A stretch of DNA of 36,928 nucleotides from Iodobacter sp. (GTDB lineage Bacteria; Pseudomonadota; Gammaproteobacteria; Burkholderiales; Chitinibacteraceae): assembly GCF_025352645.1 (NCBI RefSeq), contig NZ_JANXSO010000081.1:1-36928 (forward strand), given 5' to 3'. The stretch's first letter is position 1. Every line of letters starts with the position of its first letter. Of this stretch, positions 27,187 to 36,035 are shown piece by piece. Position numbers and translations under genes: made by a program. The notes under the pieces are model-generated. The model did no database searches and was not told the DNA's origin. It was given only the letters and a program-made list of their open reading frames with translations.

Positions 27187-30100
27187 ATGGCCGAGCCTAT
27201 TAATACTCCCATCCCTCCTCAGCAGCATGCTGCGCATGATCGTCTGCGCGAAATTCCTTACAACTACACCTCGTTTTCCGATCGTGAGATTGTGATTCGC
27301 TTGCTGGGGGATGATGCCTGGCAGGTGCTCGATGATTTGCGTCAACAGCGTAAAACCGGCCGCTCCGCGCGGATGCTGTTTGAAGTATTGGGGGATATTT
27401 GGGTTGTAAAGCGTAACCCTTATTTGCAAGACGATTTACTCGATAACCCCAAGCGCTTAAATATGTTGGCCGAGGCCATGCACCACCGTGTGCATGAGAT
27501 CGAAAAACGCCGTCAGGAAAACGCACAGGTTGGCTTGTTGATAGACCGTACTCGCGAGGCGGTAGAGTGCTTTGAGCGCGAGTTTATTGATGTGGCCCTG
27601 CTGCGCCGTAAAGTGCTTAAAAAAATGGGCCGCATTACCCGTAATGACAATATCTGCTTTGATGGCTTGGCGCGGGTTAGCCATGTAACCGATGCCACTG
27701 ACTGGCGCGTGGAATACCCTTTTGTGGTGCTGGCCCCCGATACCGAAGAAGAAATGGCTCCCTTGGTGGCGGCCTGTATTGAGCTTGGCCTGACGATTAT
27801 CCCACGTGGCGGTGGCACGGGTTACACCGGTGGTGCTGTGCCGCTGACGGCGCTTTCTGCTGTGATTAACACAGAAAAACTCGACCAGCATAATGGGGTT
27901 GAATACCGTGAATTGCCGGGTGTTTCTGGCAAAGTGGCCACTATTCAGTGCGGCGCAGGGGTGGTGACACGCCGCGTCATGGAAACCGCTGAGGCGGCTG
28001 GGCTAGCATTTGCAGTTGATCCAACCTCGGCCGATGCATCCTGTATTGGCGGCAATGTGGCGATGAATGCCGGGGGTAAAAAAGCCGTGCTGTGGGGCAC
28101 GGCGCTGGATAATCTGGTGAGCTGGAAGATGGTTGATCCAGACGGCAACTGGATGTTTATCGAGCGCATGGATCACAATATGGGCAAGATCCATGATGCC
28201 AAGCAAGCCACTTTTCGCATCCGCAAGTTTAAGCCAGATGGCAAAACGCTGATCAGCGATGAAAACTTAGTAATCCCTGGCAATAAGTTCCGTAAAGAGG
28301 GGCTAGGCAAGGATGTAACGGATAAATTCCTCTCTGGCCTGCCCGGTATTCAGAAAGAAGGCACCGATGGGCTGATTACCAGCGCTCGTTTTGTGCTGCA
28401 CCGTATGCCAGCGCATGTGCGCACCGTTTGCCTGGAGTTTTTTGGTGAAGTCAGCCGCGCTGTGCCATCGATTGTAGAAATCAAAGATTATCTAGACGCG
28501 CATCCAAGCGTGCAGCTGGCAGGGCTGGAGCATTTAGACTGGCGCTATGTGCGTGCCGTGGGCTATGCCACCAAGGCCAAGGGCCATGGTCGGCCTAAAA
28601 TGGTACTGGTAGCCGATTTAGTCTCAGACGATGAAAACGCCGTGGGTGAGGCTGCCAGCCATGTGGTGAAGTTGGCGAATGTGCGCGGTGGTGAAGGCTT
28701 TGTGGCGGTAACGCCCGAGGCAAGAAAGAAATTCTGGCTGGATCGCGCCCGCACGGCGGCGATTGCGCGCCATACCAATGCCTTTAAAGTGAATGAAGAC
28801 GTGGTGATCCCATTGCCACGGCTGGGCGAGTATTCCGACGCGATTGAGCGGATTAATATTGAGCTGTCTTTAAACAGTAAGCTGGATCTGCTGGATAAGC
28901 TGCAAGACTTCTTTGCCCACGGCCGCCTGCCGGTGGATGGGGGGGATGCACCGGTGAGTGCTGAAGAGTTTATTGGTGATCGGCGTGAAAGCGCACTGGC
29001 GCTGATTGAGAAATCACGCTTGCACTGGCAGTGGATTTTTGATCACCTAGATGATTCCTTCGAGCTATACCGCGCCACATTCCCGACTATGCCTTTAGAA
29101 AAAGAACTGATTGGTGATGATATCCCACAAAGCGTGTTCCTTGCGCTGCGTGATTTTGTGCTGCGGGTGAGCTGGAAGCGCGAGTTGCTGGGCGAGCTGG
29201 AAACGCTGTTCTCTGGCCGCACGGATAAATCGATTATGGAGCTGGTGTTTGCCATTCAGCAAAAAGTGCTGAAAGGCCGCACTTGGGTTGCGCTGCATAT
29301 GCACGCTGGCGACGGCAATGTGCACACCAATATCCCCGTGAATTCTGACGACTATGAAATGCTGCAACGCGCGCATAAAGCCGTGGCGCGGATTATGGGC
29401 GTGGCCAGAAACCTGAATGGGGTGATCTCGGGCGAGCACGGCATCGGCATTACCAAGTACGAATTTTTAAGTCGCGAAGAGCTGCTGCCCTTTGAGGCCT
29501 ATAAAAAGCGGGTAGACCCGAACGGCCACTTTAATAAGGGCAAGCTGATGCTGGGGGCGGATTTATCCAACGCCTATACGCCATCATTTAGCCTGTTGGG
29601 CGCTGAATCACTGATCTTAGAAGCCTCCGACATCGGCGAGATCAGCAATAGTGTAAAAGACTGTCTGCGTTGCGGTAAATGTAAGCCAGTGTGCAGTACA
29701 CACGTGCCACGGGCTAATTTGCTCTACAGCCCACGCAATAAGATTCTGGCAACGGGCTTACTCACTGAAGCGTTTTTATACGAAGAGCAAACGCGCCGTG
29801 GCGTGTCGCTCAAGCATTTTGATGAGCTAGGAGACGTGGCCGATCATTGCACGGTCTGCCATCGCTGCTTAAATCCTTGCCCGGTTAATATCGACTTTGG
29901 CGATGTTTCGGTGGCTATGCGTAATTTCTTGCGCAAAGAAGGCAAAAAGAAATTTAACCCGATTACCGCACTGGGTATGGGTTTCTTAACCATCAAAGAC
30001 CCCGCCACCATCAAGCTGATCCGCAAGGTAACCATTGAGTGGGGCTATAAAGGCCAGCGGCTGGCGCACGTTATTGCCAAACGGATGGGCCTGCTCAAGC

Positions 30101-31092
30101 CTGCCTTGAAAGCGCCGCCTGCCACGCTGGGCAAGGCTTCGATTAAAACGCAGGTGATTCATTTTATTAATAAGCCTATGCCAGGTGGCCTGCCTAAAAA
30201 AACCGCCCGCGCCCTCTTGGATGTGGAAGATGCAACAACGGTGCCGGTGATTCGTGATCCGCAAAGGATGAATGAAGAACAGGAATCGGTGTTTTACTTC
30301 CCAGGCTGCGGCTCAGAGCGCTTATTTAGCCAAGTGGGCCTCGCCACCCAAGCCATGCTTTGGCATGTAGGCACCACCACCGTGCTACCGCCAGGCTATC
30401 TGTGCTGTGGCTACCCGCAAACATCGGGGGGAGAGAAAGACAAGGGCGACAAGATCACCATGGATAACCGCGTGTTATTCCACCGCCTTGCCACCACGCT
30501 GAATTATCTTGATATCAAAACGGTGATTGTGTCTTGCGGCACCTGTATGGATCAGCTGCAAAGGTATCAGTTTGAGCTGATCTTCCCCGGCTGCCGTCTC
30601 TTGGATATTCACGAATATCTGCTGGAAAAAGGCGTGAAATTACAAGGCGTAAGCGGTGAGCGTTATATGTACCACGAGCCATGCCACACCCCGATGAAGA
30701 CGTACAAAGGTATCGATGTGGCGAACCAGCTGATGGGCGAAAAAGTGGAGCTGAATGATCGCTGCTGCGGCGAATCAGGCACTTTTGGCGTATCTAAACC
30801 GCAAATCGCCACCCAAGTGCGCTTCAGAAAAGAAGAGGAAATGAAAAAAGGTGCAGACAAATTACGCGCCGAATCTGGCGTGCTGGTGGATAAAGCCGGC
30901 AAACCTGCGCCCGTAAAAATCCTCACCTCCTGCCCATCCTGCCTGCAAGGCTTAAGCCGCTACAACGACGACGCAGGCACCACCGCCGATTACATCGTGG
31001 TAGAAATTGCTAAAACGATACTCGGTGAAAACTGGATGCCAGAATACGTGGCAAAAGCCAGAAATGGCGGGATTGAACGGGTGTTGTTGTAA
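27187..31092 (+). CDS. DUF3683 FAD-linked / Fe-S oxidoreductase (1301 residues)
   Basis: A single chain joining functions usually split over subunits. Residues 1 to about 130 are the DUF3683 region. A PCMH-type FAD-binding domain carries [15 protein letters not shown] near 205-220. An FAD-oxidase C-terminal domain ends near [13 protein letters not shown]. Two 4Fe-4S clusters are bound by Cys826/829/832/836 and Cys888/891/894/898. Two CCG (heterodisulfide-reductase-like) modules follow ([39 protein letters not shown]). The plan resembles glycolate oxidase GlcD plus GlcF, or a D-2-hydroxyacid dehydrogenase fused to its electron-transfer partner, so it probably oxidises a 2-hydroxyacid and passes electrons to the quinone pool. 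Homologues of this size are common in Neisseriales and other betaproteobacteria. The exact substrate is unknown. Monocistronic. Confidence 0.88.
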   Translation: MAEPINTPIPPQQHAAHDRLREIPYNYTSFSDREIVIRLLGDDAWQVLDDLRQQRKTGRSARMLFEVLGDIWVVKRNPYLQDDLLDNPKRLNMLAEAMHHRVHEIEKRRQENAQVGLLIDRTREAVECFEREFIDVALLRRKVLKKMGRITRNDNICFDGLARVSHVTDATDWRVEYPFVVLAPDTEEEMAPLVAACIELGLTIIPRGGGTGYTGGAVPLTALSAVINTEKLDQHNGVEYRELPGVSGKVATIQCGAGVVTRRVMETAEAAGLAFAVDPTSADASCIGGNVAMNAGGKKAVLWGTALDNLVSWKMVDPDGNWMFIERMDHNMGKIHDAKQATFRIRKFKPDGKTLISDENLVIPGNKFRKEGLGKDVTDKFLSGLPGIQKEGTDGLITSARFVLHRMPAHVRTVCLEFFGEVSRAVPSIVEIKDYLDAHPSVQLAGLEHLDWRYVRAVGYATKAKGHGRPKMVLVADLVSDDENAVGEAASHVVKLANVRGGEGFVAVTPEARKKFWLDRARTAAIARHTNAFKVNEDVVIPLPRLGEYSDAIERINIELSLNSKLDLLDKLQDFFAHGRLPVDGGDAPVSAEEFIGDRRESALALIEKSRLHWQWIFDHLDDSFELYRATFPTMPLEKELIGDDIPQSVFLALRDFVLRVSWKRELLGELETLFSGRTDKSIMELVFAIQQKVLKGRTWVALHMHAGDGNVHTNIPVNSDDYEMLQRAHKAVARIMGVARNLNGVISGEHGIGITKYEFLSREELLPFEAYKKRVDPNGHFNKGKLMLGADLSNAYTPSFSLLGAESLILEASDIGEISNSVKDCLRCGKCKPVCSTHVPRANLLYSPRNKILATGLLTEAFLYEEQTRRGVSLKHFDELGDVADHCTVCHRCLNPCPVNIDFGDVSVAMRNFLRKEGKKKFNPITALGMGFLTIKDPATIKLIRKVTIEWGYKGQRLAHVIAKRMGLLKPALKAPPATLGKASIKTQVIHFINKPMPGGLPKKTARALLDVEDATTVPVIRDPQRMNEEQESVFYFPGCGSERLFSQVGLATQAMLWHVGTTTVLPPGYLCCGYPQTSGGEKDKGDKITMDNRVLFHRLATTLNYLDIKTVIVSCGTCMDQLQRYQFELIFPGCRLLDIHEYLLEKGVKLQGVSGERYMYHEPCHTPMKTYKGIDVANQLMGEKVELNDRCCGESGTFGVSKPQIATQVRFRKEEEMKKGADKLRAESGVLVDKAGKPAPVKILTSCPSCLQGLSRYNDDAGTTADYIVVEIAKTILGENWMPEYVAKARNGGIERVLL

Positions 31093-31111
31093 TGTTTATG
31101 CCGATTGAAAT

Positions 31112-31131
31112 GGTGGGTACAGGTGCCCACC
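31112..31131. repeat. REP hairpin upstream of transposase
   Basis: GGTGGG and CCCACC arms (GGTGGGTACAGGTGCCCACC) are followed by CTAC. Imperfect inside; same family as the hairpin at 31169. Confidence 0.7.
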
Positions 31132-31168
31132 CTACTGGCGTTGAAATGCAAGGTTGGAGTCTTGTGGG

Positions 31169-31186
31169 GTGGGCACCTGTGCCCAC
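31169..31186. repeat. REP hairpin, left flank of transposase
   Basis: GTGGGCACCTGTGCCCAC. Its exact reverse complement occurs at 31802-31819, so the transposase gene is framed by oppositely oriented REPs. Confidence 0.8.
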
Positions 31187-31216
31187 GCGCTTTAGCGGAT
31201 ATGCCACGGAGGAGTT

Positions 31217-31730
31217 ATGTCTCGTTATCGGCGTGCATCAGCAATGGGAGGCAGCTACTTTTTTACGGTAGTTACCTATCAGCGCCGCGCTATTTTATGC
31301 GATGATTTTATTCGCAATGCATTGCACGCTGCGATTGAAGATGTGTGGGTTTTTCGCCCATTTATCATTGATGCATGGGTTTTATTGCCAGATCATTTAC
31401 ATTGTATTTGGACATTACCTAAGGGCGACAGTGATTTTTCTACCCGCTGGATGATGATTAAACGCGATGTATCTGTGGCATGCCGTGATCAATATCATCG
31501 GGCAGATTTAATCAATGATTCTAAGAAAAAACACCGCGAATCAAGCATCTGGCAACGTCGTTTTTGGGAGCACCAAATTCGTGATGAAGAAGATTTTGCT
31601 CAGCATTTCGATTACATTCATTTCAATCCGGTCAAGCATGGGCTTAGTAGCTACGGCCTCAGAATGGCCGTTTTCGACCTTCCATCGCTATGTAGAAAGT
31701 AGTGTTTATTTGCCAGATTGGAATATTTAG
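31217..31730 (+). pseudogene. REP-associated tyrosine transposase (RayT), frameshifted
   Basis: Single-strand Y1/HUH transposase of the IS200-like REP-associated family. The HUH pair is His60-x-His62 in LLPDHLHCIWTLP, and Tyr133 in FDYIHFNPVKHG is the likely nucleophile. The frame opened at 31217 ends at 31702 with the aberrant tail SSYGLRMAVFDLP. In the +1 frame the same bases give LVATASEWPFSTFHRYVESS and on to DWNI, ending at 31730, which is the normal family C-terminus. One extra base near 31646 therefore explains the shift; without it the protein would be about 170 residues, the usual length. A GGAGG site precedes the ATG. REP hairpins flank both sides, as expected of this family. Confidence 0.82.
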
Positions 31731-31742
31731 CTTCGAGAGCGA

Positions 31743-31769
31743 GTAGGGGGGCACGCTTTTGTGCCCACG
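31743..31769. repeat. REP-like hairpin downstream of transposase
   Basis: GTAGG, a G run and GGGCAC are followed by GCTTTT and GTGCCCACG. It is closest to the hairpin at 19911-19931. Confidence 0.6.
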
Positions 31770-31801
31770 CCGTGTGTGTATGGATCCGCCAATTTGAACG
31801 C

Positions 31802-31819
31802 GTGGGCACAGGTGCCCAC
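31802..31819. repeat. REP hairpin, right flank of transposase
   Basis: GTGGGCACAGGTGCCCAC, the exact reverse complement of 31169-31186, followed by CCTAC. Confidence 0.8.
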
Positions 31820-31835
31820 CCTACGTTGTGGCCTG

Positions 31836-32126
31836 CGCCGCTGGTCATCGCTCACGTGCTACGTGACAAGCGGCATCGCGCCGATTGACAACAATCCAGT
31901 TGAGAACTGCATTCGACCAATTGCGCTTGGCAAAAAGAACTGACTCTTTACCAGCAGCGAGCGTGCCGGTCAACGCGCCGCCGCGATTCACACACTGCTG
32001 GGCACCGCCAAATTGAACGGCCTAGACCCGCAGGCGTGGCTGGCCGATACCTTATACAAACTCCCCACTTGGCCGAGCAGCCGAATCGACGACCTGCTAC
32101 CGCTGCGCATGCTAGCAGAAAAATAA
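31836..32126 (+). pseudogene. IS66-family transposase, C-terminal remnant
   Basis: One frame reads RRWSSLTCYVTSGIAPIDNN, then PVENCIRPIALGKKN, a TGA stop at 31941-31943, then LFTSSERAGQRAAAIHTLL, AKLNGLDPQAWLADTL and RIDDLLPLRM, ending with TAA at 32126. This is the C-terminal end of an IS66 transposase (IDNNxVExxIRPxALGKKNWLF), with the expected Trp codon turned into TGA. The rest of the element is absent and the sequence passes straight into a REP on the left. No terminal inverted repeat is seen. A dead fragment. Confidence 0.88.
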
Positions 32127-32193
32127 AGTTTAAAGCTGCGGGGCGGCTGAGGCCTTGCGGGCTAAAATAAGTGCCACCCCGCTTGATGGATGG

Positions 32194-32607
32194 TTAGCCC
32201 TGTGGGGACTTCTCACGCTTTGGCAATCTCGGATCCATATGATCCCAATGCTGAGCACTGGACACGTAGAAATCCAGTCGGGGATTAAACATCGACGCAT
32301 CATCGAGCGTGCCAGCCTTAATACCGAGCACACCAGGCATCATCTCCAGCTTGGTAAAGAGCTGTGATCCGCAGCTTGGGCAGAAGCCTCGCTCAATAAA
32401 ACAACCGGAATCGCCTGTTGACCGAAAGTACTTTGGTGCGCCACTGATGGAAACACTGGCCTCAGAAAAAAACATTGCAGGCGTGAACGAGCCCCCCGAA
32501 CTTCTCTGACAGTCCTTACAGTGGCAATTGCCTGAGAAAGCAGGCTCTGAATCGCTTTCATACCGTACTTCGCCACAAAGGCAAGCGCCCGCATATTTTG
32601 ATTTCAT
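32194..32607 (-). CDS. GFA-family (CENP-V/GFA domain) zinc protein
   Basis: Protein of 137 residues of the glutathione-dependent formaldehyde-activating enzyme (GFA/DUF636) family. The zinc ligands are visible as CLCGEVRY, NCHCKDCQRSSG and GFCPSCGSQLF. The family was named for one glutathione-formaldehyde adduct enzyme, but most members have no proven activity, so function should stay general. Normal length and complete. It stands alone between an IS66 relic and a palindromic repeat element, which suggests a mobile or recently rearranged location. Confidence 0.9.
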   Translation of the reverse strand: MKSKYAGACLCGEVRYESDSEPAFSGNCHCKDCQRSSGGSFTPAMFFSEASVSISGAPKYFRSTGDSGCFIERGFCPSCGSQLFTKLEMMPGVLGIKAGTLDDASMFNPRLDFYVSSAQHWDHMDPRLPKREKSPQG

Positions 32608-32776
32608 ATTGAGTGCTTCTTGATGGTTGAGTAATTTAATATTTTGGTCAATGAAATAATTCCTAGGGGGTCACCATATTGATTTTTAATTAATCAGTGG
32701 CAATAGGTAGGGGGATTACCATCCAAGAAATTATATCGAGGTATTGCCCGCCAAGCCTTGTATATAAATTAGGGAA

Positions 32777-32907
32777 CCTCGAAAAACCCATCTGATCTCA
32801 TAATACTGCGTTGCGCATTAAAAAAATCTCCTTACATATCAAGCATATGCAGCGTCGATTTTTTTAATACGCGCCTTGTCTTATTTAGAAATATAGGTTT
32901 TTCGAGG
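32777..32907. mobile_element. MITE-like palindromic repeat element
   Basis: Perfect 12-base terminal inverted repeats (CCTCGAAAAACC at 32777-32788 and GGTTTTTCGAGG at 32896-32907) enclose a near-symmetrical sequence. An inner pair ATTAAAAAAATC / GATTTTTTTAAT is placed at almost equal distance from the ends. The whole 131-base unit can fold into one long hairpin and has no coding capacity. The size and architecture fit a non-autonomous miniature element. A clear flanking target duplication is not evident by eye. Confidence 0.65.
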
Positions 32908-33084
32908 CCCCCATTAATACAATCAAATACCTCGATAGGTATGACGGGTTAGCCGAAGGCTCGCTCCGAAACAACTTCCCTTGGGGAATAAGCCCGCTCC
33001 CACAAGTTCATATCAGCTATGCGGGATTTTTAGCCAACTTTTCTAGCTTTCATTCTTACATTCATACCGCAGAACCTTTTGACA

Positions 33085-33149
33085 TGAATTTTTCTCATGC
33101 TATTGCTGAGAAATGATCATTTTCGTTCATGTGCTCATTCAGGTATAAA
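33085..33149 (+). promoter_or_regulatory. Candidate activator-dependent promoter for mesX
   Basis: TGAATTTTTCTCA at 33085-33097 is one base off the MetR-type consensus TGAAN5TTCA. A 12-base palindrome AAATGATCATTT lies at 33111-33122, and TATAAA at 33144-33149 may be a -10 box with no good -35. The arrangement suits a regulator binding upstream of a weak promoter. The actual regulator is a guess. Confidence 0.3.
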
Positions 33150-33328
33150 TTAGACTGCACTCTTAACAATAGACGATATTGTAGTTGATTCTGATTTGTA
33201 TCATTAGGCAAAAATCAGAAAAAACTGGGAATACGATCGTCTGGGATGATCCGAAAAAAATTGGAAAGTCCAAAAAGAGCATGAAATAAATTCAGGTTTT
33301 ATCTCAGAAATTAGGATACCAGATCATA

Positions 33329-34312
33329 ATGAGTAAAGAGTTTACATTTACAATTAAGAGTATTAGTTTCGATGAGAACTATCAGCCCTCAGACAATACG
33401 CGTATCACAACTAATTTTGCGAACTTGGCTAGAGGCGAGAGTCGCCAGGAGAATCTGCGCAATACCTTAATGATGATTAACAATCGTTTTAACGAGTTGG
33501 CAGATTGGGATAACCCTGGAGCCGATCGTTATTCTGTTGAGCTTGAAATCATTTCTGTTGAATTAAACATCGATTCTGAAATCAGCAGCAAGGGTTTACC
33601 TTTAATTGAAATATTGAAAACGAATATTGTTGATCTAAAGACTAAAGAACGTATTGCGGGCATTGTAGGGAATAATTTTTCCTCTTATGTTCGAGATTAT
33701 GATTTTAGCGTATTACTATTGGAACATAATAAGAATCAAGCCAAGTTCAGCACCCCAGAAAACTATGGCGTGCTACACGGAAAACTATTTAAAAGTTTCG
33801 TTAGCTCTAGTACTTACAAAGAAAATTTCAACAAACAACCGGTTATCTGTTTAAGTGTTTCAAGCAGCAGAACCTATCAAAGGACTGAAAATCAGCACCC
33901 TGTATTAGGTGTTGAATACCTGCAAGATGAATATTCCCTGACGGATGAGTATTTCAAGAAAATGGGCTTGCAGGTTCGGTATTTTATGCCTGCAAATACT
34001 GTGGCACCTTTAGCATTTTATTTTTCGGGTGATTTGCTAGCTGATTACACGGATCTGGAGCTTATTGGCACCATCAGTACGATGGGGGCATTCCAAAAGA
34101 TTTATCGACCTGAAATTTATAATGCAAATTCTACAGCAGGAAAATTTTATCAACCTAGTTTGAAGCATCAGGATTATTCATTAACTCGAATTGTTTATGA
34201 TCGAGAAGAACGTAGCCGACTAGCGATTGAGCAAGGAAAGTTTGTTGAAGAGCAGTTCATCAAGCCATATAAAAATATTCTTGAAGAATGGGCTGCTGAT
34301 TGCGTTCTTTAA
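33329..34312 (+). CDS. mesX: DUF1852 protein, MesX-type partner of methionine synthase
   Basis: Protein of 327 residues matching the DUF1852 family by its opening FTFTIKSISFDENYQPSDNTRITTNFANLARGE and by regions such as NTLMMINNRFNELADWDNP and the late MGAFQKIYRPEIYN. It is cytoplasmic, with no signal peptide or membrane segment. Genetic work on the MesD family showed that DUF1852 and oxygen are needed for methionine synthesis by the neighbouring core synthase, which suggests an oxygen-using enzyme that supplies the methyl group. The chemistry has not been settled to my knowledge. AGGA lies 13 bases ahead of the ATG. It is followed 22 bases later by the synthase gene. Composition is more AT-rich than the preceding oxidoreductase. 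Confidence 0.9.
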   Translation: MSKEFTFTIKSISFDENYQPSDNTRITTNFANLARGESRQENLRNTLMMINNRFNELADWDNPGADRYSVELEIISVELNIDSEISSKGLPLIEILKTNIVDLKTKERIAGIVGNNFSSYVRDYDFSVLLLEHNKNQAKFSTPENYGVLHGKLFKSFVSSSTYKENFNKQPVICLSVSSSRTYQRTENQHPVLGVEYLQDEYSLTDEYFKKMGLQVRYFMPANTVAPLAFYFSGDLLADYTDLELIGTISTMGAFQKIYRPEIYNANSTAGKFYQPSLKHQDYSLTRIVYDREERSRLAIEQGKFVEEQFIKPYKNILEEWAADCVL

Positions 34313-34334
34313 TTAAAATACTGGATTATTTGCC

Positions 34335-35363
34335 ATGAAAATACTATTACCGACTTCAACTGCTGGCAGTTTACCGAAACCCTCTTGGCTGGCCGAGCCA
34401 GAGAAACTTTGGTCACCTTGGAAATTGCAAGATCAGGAATTAATTGACGGCAAACAAGATGCTTTACGTTTGTCACTGCAAGAACAATTACACGCTGGTA
34501 TTGATATTGTTAGTGATGGTGAGCAAACGCGCCAACATTTTGTCACTACATTTATTGAGCATCTCAGTGGTGTTGATTTTGAGAAGCGTGAGACCGTTAG
34601 AATTCGTAATCGCTATGATGCAAGCGTACCCACCGTGGTTGGTGCTGTGGCGCGACTAAAACCAGTTTTTGTTGAAGATGCCAAGTTTCTTCGTCAGCAA
34701 ACCAATCAGCCGATTAAATGGGCTTTGCCTGGCCCGATGACGATGATCGATACGCTTTATGATCGCCACTATAAAAGCCGTGAAAAATTGGCTTGGGAAT
34801 TCGCTAAAATTCTTAATCAAGAAGCCCGTGAATTAGAGGCCGCTGGGGTGGATATTATTCAATTTGATGAACCTGCATTTAATGTATTTTTTGATGAGGT
34901 AAATGATTGGGGTATTGCTACTTTAGAAAGAGCAATTGAAGGGCTTCAATGTGAAACTGCTGTACATATTTGCTATGGCTACGGCATTCAAGCCAATACC
35001 GATTGGAAAAAGACTTTGGGTTCAGAGTGGCGCCAATATGAAGCCGCTTTCCCAAAACTGCAAAAATCTAATATTGATATCATCTCACTAGAATGTCAAA
35101 ACTCGCATGTTCCAATGGATCTCATTGAACTCATTCGAGGGAAAAAAGTGATGGTCGGTGCGATTGATGTGGCAAGCCATACCATTGAAACGCCCGAAGA
35201 AGTCGCCGACACTCTAAGAAAAGCACTTCAGTTTGTTGATGCGGATAAGCTCTATCCTTGCACCAACTGCGGTATGGCGCCTTTACCGCGTGAAGTCGCA
35301 AGAGGCAAGCTCAATGCTTTAACTGCTGGCGCGCAAATCGTCCGCAAAGAGCTCTCGGCCTAA
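34335..35363 (+). CDS. mesD: Core (folate-independent) methionine synthase, MesD type
   Basis: Protein of 342 residues corresponding only to the C-terminal catalytic barrel of MetE, about half the usual 750 residues; the N-terminal folate-binding half is absent. The zinc/homocysteine site is conserved: His211 and Cys213 in VHICYGYG, Glu253 in SLECQNSH and Cys312 in CTNCGMAPL. The substrate-binding Asp is in QFDEPAF. The opening PTSTAGSLPKPSWL is the normal start of the domain, and the gene starts cleanly, so it is not a truncated metE. It transfers a methyl group to homocysteine from a donor other than methyl-folate. Adjacency to DUF1852 places it in the MesD group found in aerobic bacteria. 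Its ribosome-binding site is weak, suggesting coupling to mesX. Confidence 0.92.
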   Translation: MKILLPTSTAGSLPKPSWLAEPEKLWSPWKLQDQELIDGKQDALRLSLQEQLHAGIDIVSDGEQTRQHFVTTFIEHLSGVDFEKRETVRIRNRYDASVPTVVGAVARLKPVFVEDAKFLRQQTNQPIKWALPGPMTMIDTLYDRHYKSREKLAWEFAKILNQEARELEAAGVDIIQFDEPAFNVFFDEVNDWGIATLERAIEGLQCETAVHICYGYGIQANTDWKKTLGSEWRQYEAAFPKLQKSNIDIISLECQNSHVPMDLIELIRGKKVMVGAIDVASHTIETPEEVADTLRKALQFVDADKLYPCTNCGMAPLPREVARGKLNALTAGAQIVRKELSA

Positions 35364-35373
35364 AGCATGATGC

Positions 35374-35420
35374 AGGGTTAGCTTTTACGCTTGGATATTT
35401 CTCATCAAGCCGGTAACCCT
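35374..35420. other. Nested hairpin in the mesD-reductase gap
   Basis: AGGGTTA at 35374-35380 pairs with TAACCCT at 35414-35420 around an inner GCTTG / CAAGC stem. There is no following T tract, so it is more likely a processing or stability structure than a full terminator. Confidence 0.35.
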
Positions 35421-35543
35421 CATTTCAAGCAAAAATAAATATCAATTCTTATCAAAACTTATTCAGATGATCTGCCTACGCGCCTCAATAGCATGTGCTA
35501 CCGCTAAATCTAAAGAAGTACGATTCAATTTAGGAACAATATA

Positions 35544-36035
35544 ATGGTTGAAGCAACGGACTTCAGAAGTGCAATGTCGTTGTTAAGCGGTGCGGTTAAT
35601 GTCGTTACCACGACAGGGGCGTCTGGTCGTCATGGATTCACTGCATCTGCGGTTTGTAGTGTCACGGATACACCACCAACATTATTGGTCTGTATGAATA
35701 GAGCGGCAAGGTCACATACTCATTTTATAGAAAATAAAATTTTAACCGTGAATGTTTTAGGTGCACATCATCAGCATATTTCCAGCGTATTTTCATCCAA
35801 ATTGAGTTCAGCAGAGCGCTTTGAATATGGAAATTGGACTGAATTAAAAACGGGAGCGCCTGTTTTAGATGATGCTTTGGTGAGTTTTGATTGTCAGATT
35901 GAGCAAACTCAAGAAGTCGGTACACATACTATTTTTATTTGCCAGATTGTCGCTATTCAACAAAGTCAACATGATCAGGGATTGGTTTATTTTAATCGTG
36001 CTTATCATCATGTGGGTCAGGCCGAAATCGCTTAA
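35544..36035 (+). CDS. Flavin reductase family protein (HpaC/RutF-like)
   Basis: Protein of 163 residues of the NAD(P)H:FMN reductase domain family. Visible are FRSAMSLLSGAVNVVTTTG, GRHGFTASAVCSVTDTPPTLLVCMNR (flavin-binding core), ILTVNVLGAHHQHISSVFS and the C-terminal LVYFNRAYHHVG. These proteins reduce free FMN or FAD for a partner monooxygenase. No monooxygenase gene lies nearby other than the oxygen-requiring MesX/MesD pair, 180 bases upstream on the same strand, so it is a likely supplier of reduced flavin to that system (inference). AGGAA precedes the ATG at good spacing. Confidence 0.9.
   Translation: MVEATDFRSAMSLLSGAVNVVTTTGASGRHGFTASAVCSVTDTPPTLLVCMNRAARSHTHFIENKILTVNVLGAHHQHISSVFSSKLSSAERFEYGNWTELKTGAPVLDDALVSFDCQIEQTQEVGTHTIFICQIVAIQQSQHDQGLVYFNRAYHHVGQAEIA

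Larger units (their letters stand above)
32608..33328. other. Long gene-free region ahead of the methionine synthase genes
   Basis: A 721-base stretch without credible coding sequence. It holds a 131-base palindromic element (32777-32907), a GC-richer scrap with AAGCCCGCTCCCACAA near 32988-33005, and the presumed regulatory region of the DUF1852 gene from about 33060 on. It is distinctly AT-rich. Confidence 0.6.

Noticed and set aside
27091-31000. Many minus-strand open frames inside the giant oxidoreductase gene
   Set aside because: They mirror the codon structure of the real gene and show no domain signatures.
32985-33008. AAGCCCGCTCCCACAA resembling a Pseudomonas-type REP
   Set aside because: Single short match with no hairpin partner; not enough to annotate.
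34335-35363. Truncated metE pseudogene
   Set aside because: Clean start, intact zinc ligands, normal C-terminus and DUF1852 adjacency fit a functional core synthase.
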